A stretch of 64,000 nt of DNA. It comes from an uncultured Lachnospiraceae bacterium (GTDB lineage: Bacteria > Bacillota > Clostridia > Lachnospirales > Lachnospiraceae). Both the position numbers and the translations under genes were made by a program. The stretch lies in NCBI GenBank assembly GCA_902476265.1, contig CABSCP010000001.1:310001-374000 (forward strand), read 5' to 3'. Of the stretch, positions 27,136 through 35,698 are shown one piece after another; within the stretch, counting starts at the first letter, position 1, and every line of letters starts with the position of its first letter. Below the pieces are notes generated by a model. The model ran no database searches. It was not told where the DNA came from and saw only the letters and a program-made list of their open reading frames with translations.

Positions 27136-29871
27136 ATGTCCGGCAGGAAATTGAAAAAAGAAGCATACGGACAGCTGGGCCTTACCGCCATTTGCGCGGC
27201 GGGGCTTTTTTCCGTTCTATACTTATGGAAAGGTCTGTATCCTTTCGGGGACGGTTCCATACTGATTACGGATCTGTATTCCCAGTATGCGCCGCTTTTG
27301 TACCGGTTTTACGATGTGGTATCAGGGACGAAAAATTTATTTATGGATTTTTCCGTTTCCGGCGGGGCGAATCTGTACGCGGATACCGTCAATGAAATCC
27401 TGAATCCCTTTAACTATGTGCTGTTTCTTTTCGGCAGGGATGAAATTTACCGCGGGATCAATGTGATCCTTTGGATGTATGTGACGATGGCGGCGGTTTC
27501 GGTGGATTATTTTCTGTTGAAGGTGTGGAAAGGCAGTCGGAAATGGAATGTGGTTTTCAGCCTTTGTTATGCTTTCTCCGGGTATATGGCATATAATTAC
27601 CAGATCATCAAGTGGATGTATTTTCCGGTGTTGTTCCCCCTGTTTTTGCTGGCGGCCATCCGGATGATGAAAGAGAAAAAAGGGGGACTGTATGCCCTCC
27701 TTCTGGGATATCAGCTGGTGCTGAGTGTACAGCTGGGATTCATGACTCTTCTGTTCATGCTCTTTGGCAGCGGATTCTACTTTTATCTCTGTGTGGAAAA
27801 ACAAGACCGCAGGCCGCTGATGTGCCGCCTGGGGCTGTATTCTCTGGCGGGGATCCTTCTGTCGGCGGCGGTGCTTGTGCCAAACGCTGCCATTTTGCTG
27901 TCCTCCTCCAGGGCGGAAGAAAATCTGTCCTACTTTGGCGTGATGAAGCGCCATGGGCTGGACGATCTGTTTGAGCGGCTGTTCCAGATCGCCCATCCGG
28001 TGCTGCTGGCTCTCTTTGTCCGGCAGGTGTTTTGGAGGATCCGCCGGAAAAAGAGGATGCAGCAGGCGGAGGTAACAGGGCAGAGGCAGTTACAGCCAGC
28101 CGGCTTGCGGCAGCTGCCACGGCGGATTCGGTTTCTGGCAGCGATGAACGCCTTTTTGTGGCTGACGGTTCTGCTGCAGCCCGCCAACCTGCTGTGGCAT
28201 ATGGGTTCCTACGTATGCTTTCCGGTGCGCTACGCTTACATGGTGCTGTTTTGCGGGATCTGTCTGATCAAAGATCTGCAGACGGAGGAAGAAGAACAGG
28301 GGGAGGGAGTGAAGGTTCCGGAAGGGCTGGGAGTCAGGGGAACTTTTCTGGGCATTCCGAAAAATCATATGGCAGGTCTTTGGCTTTCCTATGCAGGAGT
28401 GGTGATTTTGGGAATCATGGCCCTGTCTTTGACCATGGAATGGGAAGAACGGATCGTTCAGGCCTTTGCTTCACTGGCCATCAGCGCTTTCTGCCCCACA
28501 GAGACCGGAGTGGTGTGCCTGATTCTGGCCCTGCTTTTCGGGGCGGCCCTGTGCGCGCTGGCAGCAGGGAGAAAGGTAGGACAGCTGATGCCTCTGGCAG
28601 CCGTATTCTGCGGCATCTGTCTGTTCGCCATGATTTTTCTGCCCAAAGATTCGGCCTTGCGGCAGGAAAATGATGCCGCTTATATCAGAATGGCCTTACA
28701 GAAGGCGGAGGGGAATGAAAAAAGCCTTCTTTTGTCGCGGGAAAAGGATGACGAAAGCCTTCCTTTAAACGCTGCCCTGATCAACGGACAGGGATCTCTT
28801 TCCGGATATTTTCCCACCGCTTCCCGGCGGATGAAGGAGGCCATGGAAGGGCTGGGATATCTGGCGCCCTGGGTATCCACCCGGTCTGTGGGAGGAACGG
28901 CGGTTTCCGATTCGCTGCTGCGCCGGGTGCTGATTTTGGATCAGAAGGCGGATGAACTGCAGCTTACAGCAGGCGCTTCTGTGCTGCAACGGCAGGAAGA
29001 AATGGCTGCGGCCTTGGACGGAAAAAGGAGCTTTATCCGGTTTTACGGGAACAGCCTTTTAAAAGAGGAAGGAGCGATTGTTTGGCTTCAGGCGGAAGGG
29101 GAGAAAATCCTGTACCTGGATGCGGGGGTGCCCGGGAGAGAACTGCGCGTGCGGGTAAACGGGGAGGACATTCCGATACCGGAAGCGGATTCGGAATACA
29201 GCCCTCACCGGATTTTGGAACTGGGCACCTTTACCGGGGAGCGGGCAGCGCTGGAGGTGACGGACCGGGCAGGAAACGGACTGCCGCCGGAGAATCTGGA
29301 ATTTGCGGCGTTGGATGAGATTTCCTGGAAGGAAACCCTTTCCTACCTTTCGGAAAGAGAAAACGGCAGCAGGGAGCTGTCGGATGGTCAGTATGAAATA
29401 AAGGAAAGGCAGGGACAGATTGCCGCCCGCTTTTTGGCAGAAGAGGGTCAGACGCTTTTTTTACCCTTCGCAGCGCTGGACGGATGGAAGTGTGTACAAA
29501 ACGGGAAAGCGGTGGATATCGTTCCGGTGTGGGGCGGCTTTATGGGGATAACTCTCCGGGACGGGGAAAATGAAATTTTTCTTTCCTTTACTCCGCCGGG
29601 ACTGGCTGCCGGGATTGTGCTGACGTTTTTGGGAGCCCTGGGACTGTGTCTGGGATCCTTGTATACAAGAACGGTGGGAACTTCCCGAACGGATACAGGA
29701 CAGAATAATGCGTTTCGCATTTCCGGTGACAGCATCCGGAGCGGGACGGAAAAGGTCGTGGCATTTTTTTACAGGGTTCTGTTCGCAGGCGGTCTGGCCG
29801 GTATTTATGTGATACCTGCCACAGGGCTTTTCGTCTATCTGATTTGTAAAGTGCTGGGAATAGGTGGTTGA
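27136..29871 (+). CDS. YfhO-family membrane protein
   Basis: A 911-residue protein with about 12 membrane helices, an extracytoplasmic beta-rich part (residues ~520-840) and a last C-terminal helix. The start SILITDLYSQYAPLLYRFYD and the loop DFSVSGGANLYADTVNEILNPFNYVLF are typical of YfhO proteins. In Bacillus YfhO is needed to glycosylate lipoteichoic acid outside the membrane, probably as a GT-C glycosyltransferase. AGGAGG is correctly placed before the ATG. It overlaps the GH20 gene by 4 bp and follows a GT39-like gene, so the three may build and trim a surface sugar. Confidence 0.85.
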   Translation: MSGRKLKKEAYGQLGLTAICAAGLFSVLYLWKGLYPFGDGSILITDLYSQYAPLLYRFYDVVSGTKNLFMDFSVSGGANLYADTVNEILNPFNYVLFLFGRDEIYRGINVILWMYVTMAAVSVDYFLLKVWKGSRKWNVVFSLCYAFSGYMAYNYQIIKWMYFPVLFPLFLLAAIRMMKEKKGGLYALLLGYQLVLSVQLGFMTLLFMLFGSGFYFYLCVEKQDRRPLMCRLGLYSLAGILLSAAVLVPNAAILLSSSRAEENLSYFGVMKRHGLDDLFERLFQIAHPVLLALFVRQVFWRIRRKKRMQQAEVTGQRQLQPAGLRQLPRRIRFLAAMNAFLWLTVLLQPANLLWHMGSYVCFPVRYAYMVLFCGICLIKDLQTEEEEQGEGVKVPEGLGVRGTFLGIPKNHMAGLWLSYAGVVILGIMALSLTMEWEERIVQAFASLAISAFCPTETGVVCLILALLFGAALCALAAGRKVGQLMPLAAVFCGICLFAMIFLPKDSALRQENDAAYIRMALQKAEGNEKSLLLSREKDDESLPLNAALINGQGSLSGYFPTASRRMKEAMEGLGYLAPWVSTRSVGGTAVSDSLLRRVLILDQKADELQLTAGASVLQRQEEMAAALDGKRSFIRFYGNSLLKEEGAIVWLQAEGEKILYLDAGVPGRELRVRVNGEDIPIPEADSEYSPHRILELGTFTGERAALEVTDRAGNGLPPENLEFAALDEISWKETLSYLSERENGSRELSDGQYEIKERQGQIAARFLAEEGQTLFLPFAALDGWKCVQNGKAVDIVPVWGGFMGITLRDGENEIFLSFTPPGLAAGIVLTFLGALGLCLGSLYTRTVGTSRTDTGQNNAFRISGDSIRSGTEKVVAFFYRVLFAGGLAGIYVIPATGLFVYLICKVLGIGG

Positions 29872-32189
29872 CGGATTTGGGCAGAAAAAGAAGAATTTTT
29901 CAGGCAATGATGATATTGGCGGCATTGGGGCTGGTTTTATTGGGCGGCCGCAGGAGGCTGGAAGCGGAATCTGTCCCGCAGGACAGCTGGCATCTGCTGA
30001 CTGCAGTACAGGTGCCGGAAGGGATCGCAGTGGAAACCGTAGGCAAGAACCGGATGCTGGAGCCCGGAGTGAGGGTCAGGGCGGACAGTGAAGAGAGCGC
30101 GGATTTTTCCGCGGGACTGGTGCGGGACGGCGTGAAAGAGGAAACGAACCTGCGCTGGTCCTCTGAAAATGACTGGGAAAATAATGAACACTGGCTGGAA
30201 GTGACTTTTCGTGAGCCGGTGACGGTAGGACTGGTGCGGATTTACTGGGAGAGGACCAATGCCCGGAGATATGCGCTGGAATACTCGAAGGATGGCAAAA
30301 ACTGGGAAAGTGCCGCTTCTTTTGACGCGCCTCCGGAAAGTGTCATACAGGATATCCGGCTTTCATCGCCGGTGGAAGCCAAATATCTCCGTCTCCGTGT
30401 GACGGAGGTTACGAAGAAGGAAGAAGATCTGAGTCTGTACTATCAGAATATTTCCGTGCTGGAACTTGAAGTTTATGAAGGGGTTTTGGACAGCTTTGTG
30501 ATTCCCAGGCCTGTCATCCCTTCGGGGACGCAGCGAAGGGTGGAAGCGCCGCCGGTGCCAAAAGGGTATTCCCTTGTCTTTGTGGGGGCGGACTATGAAA
30601 CGGTGGCGGATGCACAGGGCAGGATTGCGGATACGCTGGCAGAGGTGGAAGCCGAGTTCGGATTTTCACTGGAAAAGGAGGGGATATCCCGGGAACTGCC
30701 CGGAATGAAGGTGATCATTCCGGCGGCGGAGCCTTTCGGGGATATTCCGGAACAGGAACTGCCGGAAGGGGTTTCGGTGATGGAATGGCGGCCCGAAAAA
30801 GGCATCGTTGAACTGCCGGAAGAACTGCAAATTTTGGTTTCTGAGGAACAAAGGGAAGAATTGGGCGCTCTGGCGGAATTGTTTGCCGGAGAAGTATCGG
30901 GAGGGACCCGATATCAGGCCAGGGCTGTTTTTTCGGAGGAAATACAAAGAAAGCAGGGAGCGCCGGATGGGATGACAGTCCGTCTTACACGCAGGGAAGA
31001 AAACGGCGGGGACTGGATGGATCCGTTAGGGGAAGAGGGCTATGAAATTTGGATCGGAGACGAGGTGGAAATCCGGGCGTCGTCGGCACAGGGACTTCGC
31101 TGGGGCTGCGTTTCCTTTTTATCCCTTCTGGAAAAATCGAACGGCAGTCTGCCCAAAGGACAGCTGAGAGATTATCCCCGATACAGCGTCAGAGGATTCG
31201 GCATCGATGTGGGGCGCAGACCGATTTCCCTGAATCTGTTGTATCGCATGGTGGAAGAGTTATCGAAGCAGAAGATGAACCTGCTGCAGGTACACTTAAA
31301 CGATAACCAGATCATCGCCCAGAGCAGCTATGACGGGACCGTGGAAGGGGCCAGAAACCTGTACGCGGGATTCCGCCTGGAATCGGATCTGAAAAATGAA
31401 GACGGCATTTCCGTCACCTCCTCCGACCTGTATTACACGAAGGAGGAATTTGCGCAGTTCATTGCGGATGCTGCCGTTTATGGGGTGGAGGTGGTGCCGG
31501 AAATTGACACGCCCGCACACAGCCTTGCCATCACCAGAGTTTTCCCCAAGCTGGGACTGTCAAAAGATCCGGAGAGCGTGGATCAGCTGGATCTTTCCAA
31601 AAAAGCAGCGGTAGAGCTGGCGAAGAATCTCTGGGGGGAATATCTGACCGCAGAATCCGGAGAGCCGGTTTTTGCAAAATGCAAGGCCGTCCATATCGGA
31701 ATGGATGAATATTTCGGAGATGAAAAAGCCTATATCGATTATCTGACGGAAATGGCGGATTATGTGGAGCGGCTTGCGCCGGAAAAACAGATCCGGATCT
31801 GGGGAAGTCTCTCCAAAATAAAGGCGGATCATTCCGGCGTGCCCCGTACGCTTCAGATGCATATCTGGGACACGGACTGGGCCGATCCGAAGGATATGTA
31901 TGAGGAGGGCTTTTCTGTCATCAATTCTTTGAGCAGCAGCCTTTATCTCATTCCGGGAGGGGGGTATGACTGGCTGGATCTGGATTTCCTGAAAGAAAAA
32001 TGGCAGCCCAATGTTTTTGAAACGGCGGAACGCACCTGGGAGCTGCCCGCCTACTCTCCCAGAATGCTGGGAGCCTGCTACATGATGTGGAACGACTGGT
32101 CTCAGCTAAACGGGGAGAGTATTACGGAAGAGGATTTGCTGGAACGTTTTGCCCGGCCGCTGCCCGTCATCGCGGAAAAACTCTGGTGA
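29868..32189 (+). CDS. GH20 beta-N-acetylhexosaminidase with F5/8 C domain
   Basis: A 773-residue secreted enzyme. Residues 1-~35 give a signal sequence (KRRIFQAMMILAALGLVLLGG); residues ~80-195 are an F5/8-type (discoidin) carbohydrate-binding domain (HWLEVTFREPVTVGLVRIYW); residues ~285-430 are a GH20b domain; the barrel begins at YPRYSVRGFGIDVGRR. The catalytic pair is D613-E614 in HIGMDEYFG. It should remove terminal GlcNAc or GalNAc from host mucin-type or bacterial surface glycans. The start is a TTG overlapping the yfhO stop; a later ATG at 29907 would still leave part of the signal peptide. Confidence 0.88.
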   Translation: MTDLGRKRRIFQAMMILAALGLVLLGGRRRLEAESVPQDSWHLLTAVQVPEGIAVETVGKNRMLEPGVRVRADSEESADFSAGLVRDGVKEETNLRWSSENDWENNEHWLEVTFREPVTVGLVRIYWERTNARRYALEYSKDGKNWESAASFDAPPESVIQDIRLSSPVEAKYLRLRVTEVTKKEEDLSLYYQNISVLELEVYEGVLDSFVIPRPVIPSGTQRRVEAPPVPKGYSLVFVGADYETVADAQGRIADTLAEVEAEFGFSLEKEGISRELPGMKVIIPAAEPFGDIPEQELPEGVSVMEWRPEKGIVELPEELQILVSEEQREELGALAELFAGEVSGGTRYQARAVFSEEIQRKQGAPDGMTVRLTRREENGGDWMDPLGEEGYEIWIGDEVEIRASSAQGLRWGCVSFLSLLEKSNGSLPKGQLRDYPRYSVRGFGIDVGRRPISLNLLYRMVEELSKQKMNLLQVHLNDNQIIAQSSYDGTVEGARNLYAGFRLESDLKNEDGISVTSSDLYYTKEEFAQFIADAAVYGVEVVPEIDTPAHSLAITRVFPKLGLSKDPESVDQLDLSKKAAVELAKNLWGEYLTAESGEPVFAKCKAVHIGMDEYFGDEKAYIDYLTEMADYVERLAPEKQIRIWGSLSKIKADHSGVPRTLQMHIWDTDWADPKDMYEEGFSVINSLSSSLYLIPGGGYDWLDLDFLKEKWQPNVFETAERTWELPAYSPRMLGACYMMWNDWSQLNGESITEEDLLERFARPLPVIAEKLW

Positions 32190-32255
32190 GTTCAATCCGG
32201 ATTTTGGACCATACGACGGCGGACAAAACACCGGCAGGGAACAGAGGTTCCGGCT

Positions 32256-32750
32256 TTAACCGCCGGCAGCGCAGTCTGCAGGATTTCCGGAGAGCATTAA
32301 AAGCCCGTGTTCCAGCGCCGGAAGGACGGCGGCTAGATTTTCGCAGGCGGCTTTCGGGCTGCCCGGCAGGTTGATGATCAGCGTTTGCTTGCGGATGCCG
32401 GCCTGGGCTCTGGACAGGATGGCCCGAGGTGTGATTTGTAGGGAAGCATAGCGCATGGCCTCGGGGATGCCGGGACAGAGCTTTTCACATACGGCTAGGG
32501 TGGCTTCGGGAGTGACGTCTCTGGGAGCGAAGCCGGTTCCTCCTACGGTGAGGAGCAGCTGAATTTCTCCGGCGTCACAAAAACGGCGCAGGCAGGCTTC
32601 AATATCAGGTTGATTGTCAGGGACGATGCAGGATTCGGCTAAAAAAAAGCCTGCCTCCTGAAGCATTTTTGAAACGGAAGGGCCGCTTGCGTCGGGGCGA
32701 TCCCCCGAAAAGCAGCGGTCGCTGACGGTGATCACAGCGGCTTTATACAT
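32256..32750 (-). CDS. mog: MogA/MoaB-type molybdopterin adenylyltransferase
   Basis: A 164-residue protein of the MoCF fold. Family motifs TVGGTGFAPRDVTPEAT and NLPGSPKAACENL are complete. It adenylates molybdopterin ahead of metal insertion, in the cytoplasm. It lies downstream of the molybdate transporter genes on the same strand (83 bp gap), linking uptake and cofactor synthesis. No molybdoenzyme is in the window. GGAGG with 6-bp spacing precedes the ATG. Confidence 0.9.
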   Translation of the reverse strand: MYKAAVITVSDRCFSGDRPDASGPSVSKMLQEAGFFLAESCIVPDNQPDIEACLRRFCDAGEIQLLLTVGGTGFAPRDVTPEATLAVCEKLCPGIPEAMRYASLQITPRAILSRAQAGIRKQTLIINLPGSPKAACENLAAVLPALEHGLLMLSGNPADCAAGG

Positions 32751-32833
32751 GAAAATCCTCCATTATGGTGCACCTTTTTGGCGCTTGTTTTTGGGGTATC
32801 GGGAAATGAAATCCATTGTGGCTATTGGCAACC

Positions 32834-33889
32834 TCAATCCTTTAAAATCAGGATATCCTGCGGACGGATCGCCGCTTCCATCCGGTCGCCGGGAGAAAAA
32901 CGCCCTTTTTCACATTCCAGATAAAGAACGGGCGTGTAAGCCACCGAACCTTCCGGAATCAGAGTCAGAAGATCACAAAATACGTCCGGTGTGACTTTTT
33001 GGACCCGGCAGGGAAAGGCGTTTGTTTCTCCGGGGAATGCGGGATGCAGGTGATGTACCCGCAGCCCTGCAGCGGCGGTGTCCTGAGGCAGGGGGCGTCC
33101 GCACTCCAGTGTCAGGTTCCAGGGGGGCAGAAAAACCTTATCCTCTTCGGGAACAGCGGCGATGATATTTTTGCAGCCGGAAATCCGGGCGGCAAAAACG
33201 GTGCCCGGATGGGAAAAGAACTCTTCCATGGGGAGAACGTCTCCGGTGCAGCCGTTTTTCATGAGACATACTTTTTTGCAGTTGCGGACGGCTTCGCCCC
33301 GGTCATGGGTGACCCACAGCGAGGGGCCCAAAAAAGAGGACAGGGTATCCGAAAGCTCCTGCTCCAGCTGCCAGGAGAGCCAGTTGTCCAGAGCGGAAAG
33401 GGGTTCATCCAGAAGAATCGCTTCCGGTTCGGAGGCAAAGATGCGGGCGAGAGCCGCCCGCTGCTGCTGTCCACCGGAAAGCTGTCGGGGATATTTGCCT
33501 GCCACATCCTGAAGATGAAAACGGGTCAGCAATTCCTCTGTTTTCCGGGAGGCGTCTGCCCGGGAGGGCAGAATGGCGGAACAGGCGGCCGCGGCTTTGA
33601 TATTCCGGCGGACCGTCATATTTGGAAAAAGGGCATATTGCTGAAACAGATAACCCACTCTGCGCTTCTGGGGAGGAAGATTGATTTCCTTTTCGCTGTC
33701 AAACAGCGTCCTTCCGTTTAAGAGGATACGTCCCTCATCCGGCGTCAGAATGCCCGCGATACAGCGCAGGGTCACACTTTTTCCACTGCCGGAGGGCCCC
33801 AGAAGCGCGGTGGTGCCCGTATCGGAGGAAAAATGTACATCCAGATGAAAAACCCCGATTTCCTTCTTTATGTCAATCAAAAGGGACAT
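32834..33889 (-). CDS. modC: Molybdate ABC transporter ATP-binding protein
   Basis: A 351-residue ATPase: Walker A GPSGSGKS, signature LSGGQQQRAALARIF, Walker B AILLDEPLSALD and switch HD in THDRGEA. The C-terminal ~110 residues form a MOP-like regulatory domain (for example FPCRVQKVTPDVFCDLLTL), typical of ModC. The ATG at 33889 (TGATG overlap with modB, with GGAGGTGCGCT before it) is chosen over an upstream in-frame extension that merely reads through modB. Confidence 0.93.
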   Translation of the reverse strand: MSLLIDIKKEIGVFHLDVHFSSDTGTTALLGPSGSGKSVTLRCIAGILTPDEGRILLNGRTLFDSEKEINLPPQKRRVGYLFQQYALFPNMTVRRNIKAAAACSAILPSRADASRKTEELLTRFHLQDVAGKYPRQLSGGQQQRAALARIFASEPEAILLDEPLSALDNWLSWQLEQELSDTLSSFLGPSLWVTHDRGEAVRNCKKVCLMKNGCTGDVLPMEEFFSHPGTVFAARISGCKNIIAAVPEEDKVFLPPWNLTLECGRPLPQDTAAAGLRVHHLHPAFPGETNAFPCRVQKVTPDVFCDLLTLIPEGSVAYTPVLYLECEKGRFSPGDRMEAAIRPQDILILKD

Positions 33890-34554
33890 CAGCGCACCTC
33901 CTTTGTATGCCGTTCCAGCAGGTTTACGGCCAGCAGGACAAAGGCGGAAATGGCGATATTTACACACACCCATCTGGCTGCCGGACCATTTTGCCCGGTC
34001 CTCCAGAGCTGGTACACCGTGGTGGAAATGGTGGCGGTCCTGCCGGGGGTATAGCCGGCGATCATGGAAGTGGCACCATATTCCCCCAGCGCTCTGGCGA
34101 AGGAAAGAACGGTTCCTGCCAGAATTCCCTGTCGGCAGCAAGGCATCTGGACCGTCCAGAAAATGCGAGTATCGGAAAGCCCCAGCGTCTGTCCCGCCAG
34201 GGTCAGCGTATGATCAAAGCTTTCGAAAGCGCCCCGGGCCGTGCGGTACATCAGCGGAAAGGAAACCACCACCGTGGCAAAAACGGCGGACCACCAGGTC
34301 ATCACCAGACGGGTATCCGCCCAGGCCAAAAACAGCTTCCCCAGTGTGTGCTGGGGCCCCAGCAGCCGTAGCAGCAAATAGCCCACCACAGTGGGTGGCA
34401 GCACCATGGGCAGGGTCAGAATCACATCCAGAATGCCCTTGGCCAGCGGTGACAGGCGTGCGGCCAGGCAGGCGGCTCCGATGCCTCCAAAGAAGATGAT
34501 GACCGTGGATATGGCTGCGATCCGCAGTGAATTATAAAGAGGAAACCAGTCCAT
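33889..34554 (-). CDS. modB: Molybdate ABC transporter permease
   Basis: A 221-residue inner-membrane subunit with five to six helices and the ABC permease contact loop (TLGLSDTRIFWTVQMPCCRQGILAG). Plus LPMVLPPTVVGYLLL, a typical ModB string. GGAGG precedes the ATG; it lies between modA and modC. Confidence 0.93.
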   Translation of the reverse strand: MDWFPLYNSLRIAAISTVIIFFGGIGAACLAARLSPLAKGILDVILTLPMVLPPTVVGYLLLRLLGPQHTLGKLFLAWADTRLVMTWWSAVFATVVVSFPLMYRTARGAFESFDHTLTLAGQTLGLSDTRIFWTVQMPCCRQGILAGTVLSFARALGEYGATSMIAGYTPGRTATISTTVYQLWRTGQNGPAARWVCVNIAISAFVLLAVNLLERHTKEVR

Positions 34555-34572
34555 TTTGAAACCTCCGGTTTG

Positions 34573-35430
34573 TTATTCGGAAATAAGAGGGGTAAAGCCC
34601 ACTTTTTCAAAGGCAGCCGCAGCCTCGGGAGTGGTGAGGTAATTCAGAAATTCCTCCGCTTCCCGAAAGTGTCCGCTGTTTTTTAAAACGGCGGCGGGAT
34701 AAATGACCTGTCCGCACATTTCTGGCGTTGCGGTGTCCACGACAGTAAGCTTTTCGCAAAAAGCGTCGGTGGCGTAAAGGATTCCGCAGTCAACGGCGCC
34801 CTCCACAACCTGAGTTGCCACCTCTTTTACGTTGGAGGCATAGGAAAGAACGCCGGATTTTGCCAGTTTTTTTTCATTCAGACCATACCAGTTAAAAATG
34901 CGCAGGGTATACTGCCCGGCGGGCACATCGCTGTTACCCACGGAAAGCAGGATATCGCCCTTATCCAGCAGAGAAGCGAGCTGGTCAAAGCTTTCGATCC
35001 CCCTGGGATTATTGGGAGGAACCACCAATATGACCCGGTTTTCCAGAAGATCAATCCGGGTGCCAGGATCAATATAATCCAGGCTGCCTGGATTTTTTGC
35101 CGGATCGGAGGCACAGCTGATATCCAGCTGATCCATCTGTTTTTGAGCTGCCGAAAGGAAAAGGTCACAGTCCACCCCGTTCTCAATCTGGGTTTTTAAA
35201 GTGCCCGAAGAATCGTAGGTGGGAACAATGGTGATTTCCGGCTTCAGAAGCCGGTAATTTTCTATGATTTCATCCAGACTTTCCGTCAGCGATGCCGCGG
35301 CGAATATATGCAGCCGGACAGAAGCGGCTGTTTCCGGATCATTTTGCCCGACCCCGGGACCGTGAGGCGTGCAGGCAGCAAAAAGCAGACAGACAGTGCC
35401 TAAAAGGGGAAAAAGAACGTTTTTTTTCAT
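34573..35430 (-). CDS. modA: Molybdate-binding lipoprotein
   Basis: A 285-residue substrate-binding protein with a lipoprotein signal (LLGTVCLLFAAC, cysteine at residue 20) followed by LHIFAAASLTESLDEI, PTYDSSGTLKTQIENG and FLSAAQKQMDQL, the typical ModA oxyanion-binding segments. It delivers molybdate or tungstate to ModBC. It is the first gene of modABC-mog. Its promoter carries an inverted repeat resembling ModE half sites. Confidence 0.94.
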   Translation of the reverse strand: MKKNVLFPLLGTVCLLFAACTPHGPGVGQNDPETAASVRLHIFAAASLTESLDEIIENYRLLKPEITIVPTYDSSGTLKTQIENGVDCDLFLSAAQKQMDQLDISCASDPAKNPGSLDYIDPGTRIDLLENRVILVVPPNNPRGIESFDQLASLLDKGDILLSVGNSDVPAGQYTLRIFNWYGLNEKKLAKSGVLSYASNVKEVATQVVEGAVDCGILYATDAFCEKLTVVDTATPEMCGQVIYPAAVLKNSGHFREAEEFLNYLTTPEAAAAFEKVGFTPLISE

Positions 35431-35480
35431 AGATGTCTCCTTTGATCGGGCGGCAGCGCCGGAATGTAACGGACAGAAAC

Positions 35481-35519
35481 ATTATAACACAAAAAGGAGT
35501 TTTCGCTATACCATAACGA
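35481..35519 (-). promoter_or_regulatory. modA promoter with candidate metal-responsive operator
   Basis: On the minus strand TATAAT (35481-35486) lies 17 bp from a -35 position covered by TCGTTAT-GGT-ATAGCGA (35503-35519), a 7-3-7 inverted repeat with one mismatch. CGTTAT/ATAGCG resembles known ModE half sites. Confidence 0.5.
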
Positions 35520-35547
35520 TTTCCCTTTTATAAAAACAAGCTGACAG

Positions 35548-35596
35548 GAGCACATATGCTTAGGAAGAAAATATCCGGCTGTGTGCTCTTTTTTTT
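35548..35596 (+). terminator. Hairpin plus T-run upstream of the aldolase gene
   Basis: GAGCACA (35548-35554) pairs with TGTGCTC (35582-35588) and is followed by eight T. It has a long 27-nt loop. There is no gene before it on +, so it may insulate the sugar operon or end a small transcript. Confidence 0.5.
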
Positions 35597-35617
35597 AGCT
35601 CCCCAAACTTTTTGCTA

Positions 35618-35646
35618 TTGTAATTTAAGAACGCTGATGATATAAT
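35618..35646 (+). promoter_or_regulatory. Promoter of sugar operon 1
   Basis: TTGTAA (35618-35623), 17-bp spacer, TATAAT (35641-35646). Confidence 0.65.
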
Positions 35647-35657
35647 TTGAATATATA

Positions 35658-35680
35658 ATTATTTAAATTAATTAAATAAT
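35658..35680. promoter_or_regulatory. Sugar-regulon operator, copy 1
   Basis: ATTATTTAA-ATTAA-TTAAATAAT, a perfect 9-5-9 inverted repeat beginning 12 bp after the -10. The same 9-5-9 repeat with one change is at 43063-43085 in operon 2. The ROK repressor encoded at 40565 is the natural candidate to bind it. Confidence 0.7.
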
Positions 35681-35698
35681 ATGGAGGGAGGATATTTT

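Noticed and set aside
32190..32255. Possible terminator between GH20 and mog
   Set aside because: Partial stems (GGAAC/GTTCC) exist but there is no T-run on either strand.
33890..34141. Long upstream extension of modC
   Set aside because: It is the modB coding region read in another frame; the internal ATG at 33889 has a strong ribosome site.
35556..35645. 29-codon frame (starts MLRKKISG) with AGGAG upstream in the modA-aldolase gap
   Set aside because: It runs through a terminator hairpin and the promoter of the aldolase operon and has no recognisable product; likely chance.
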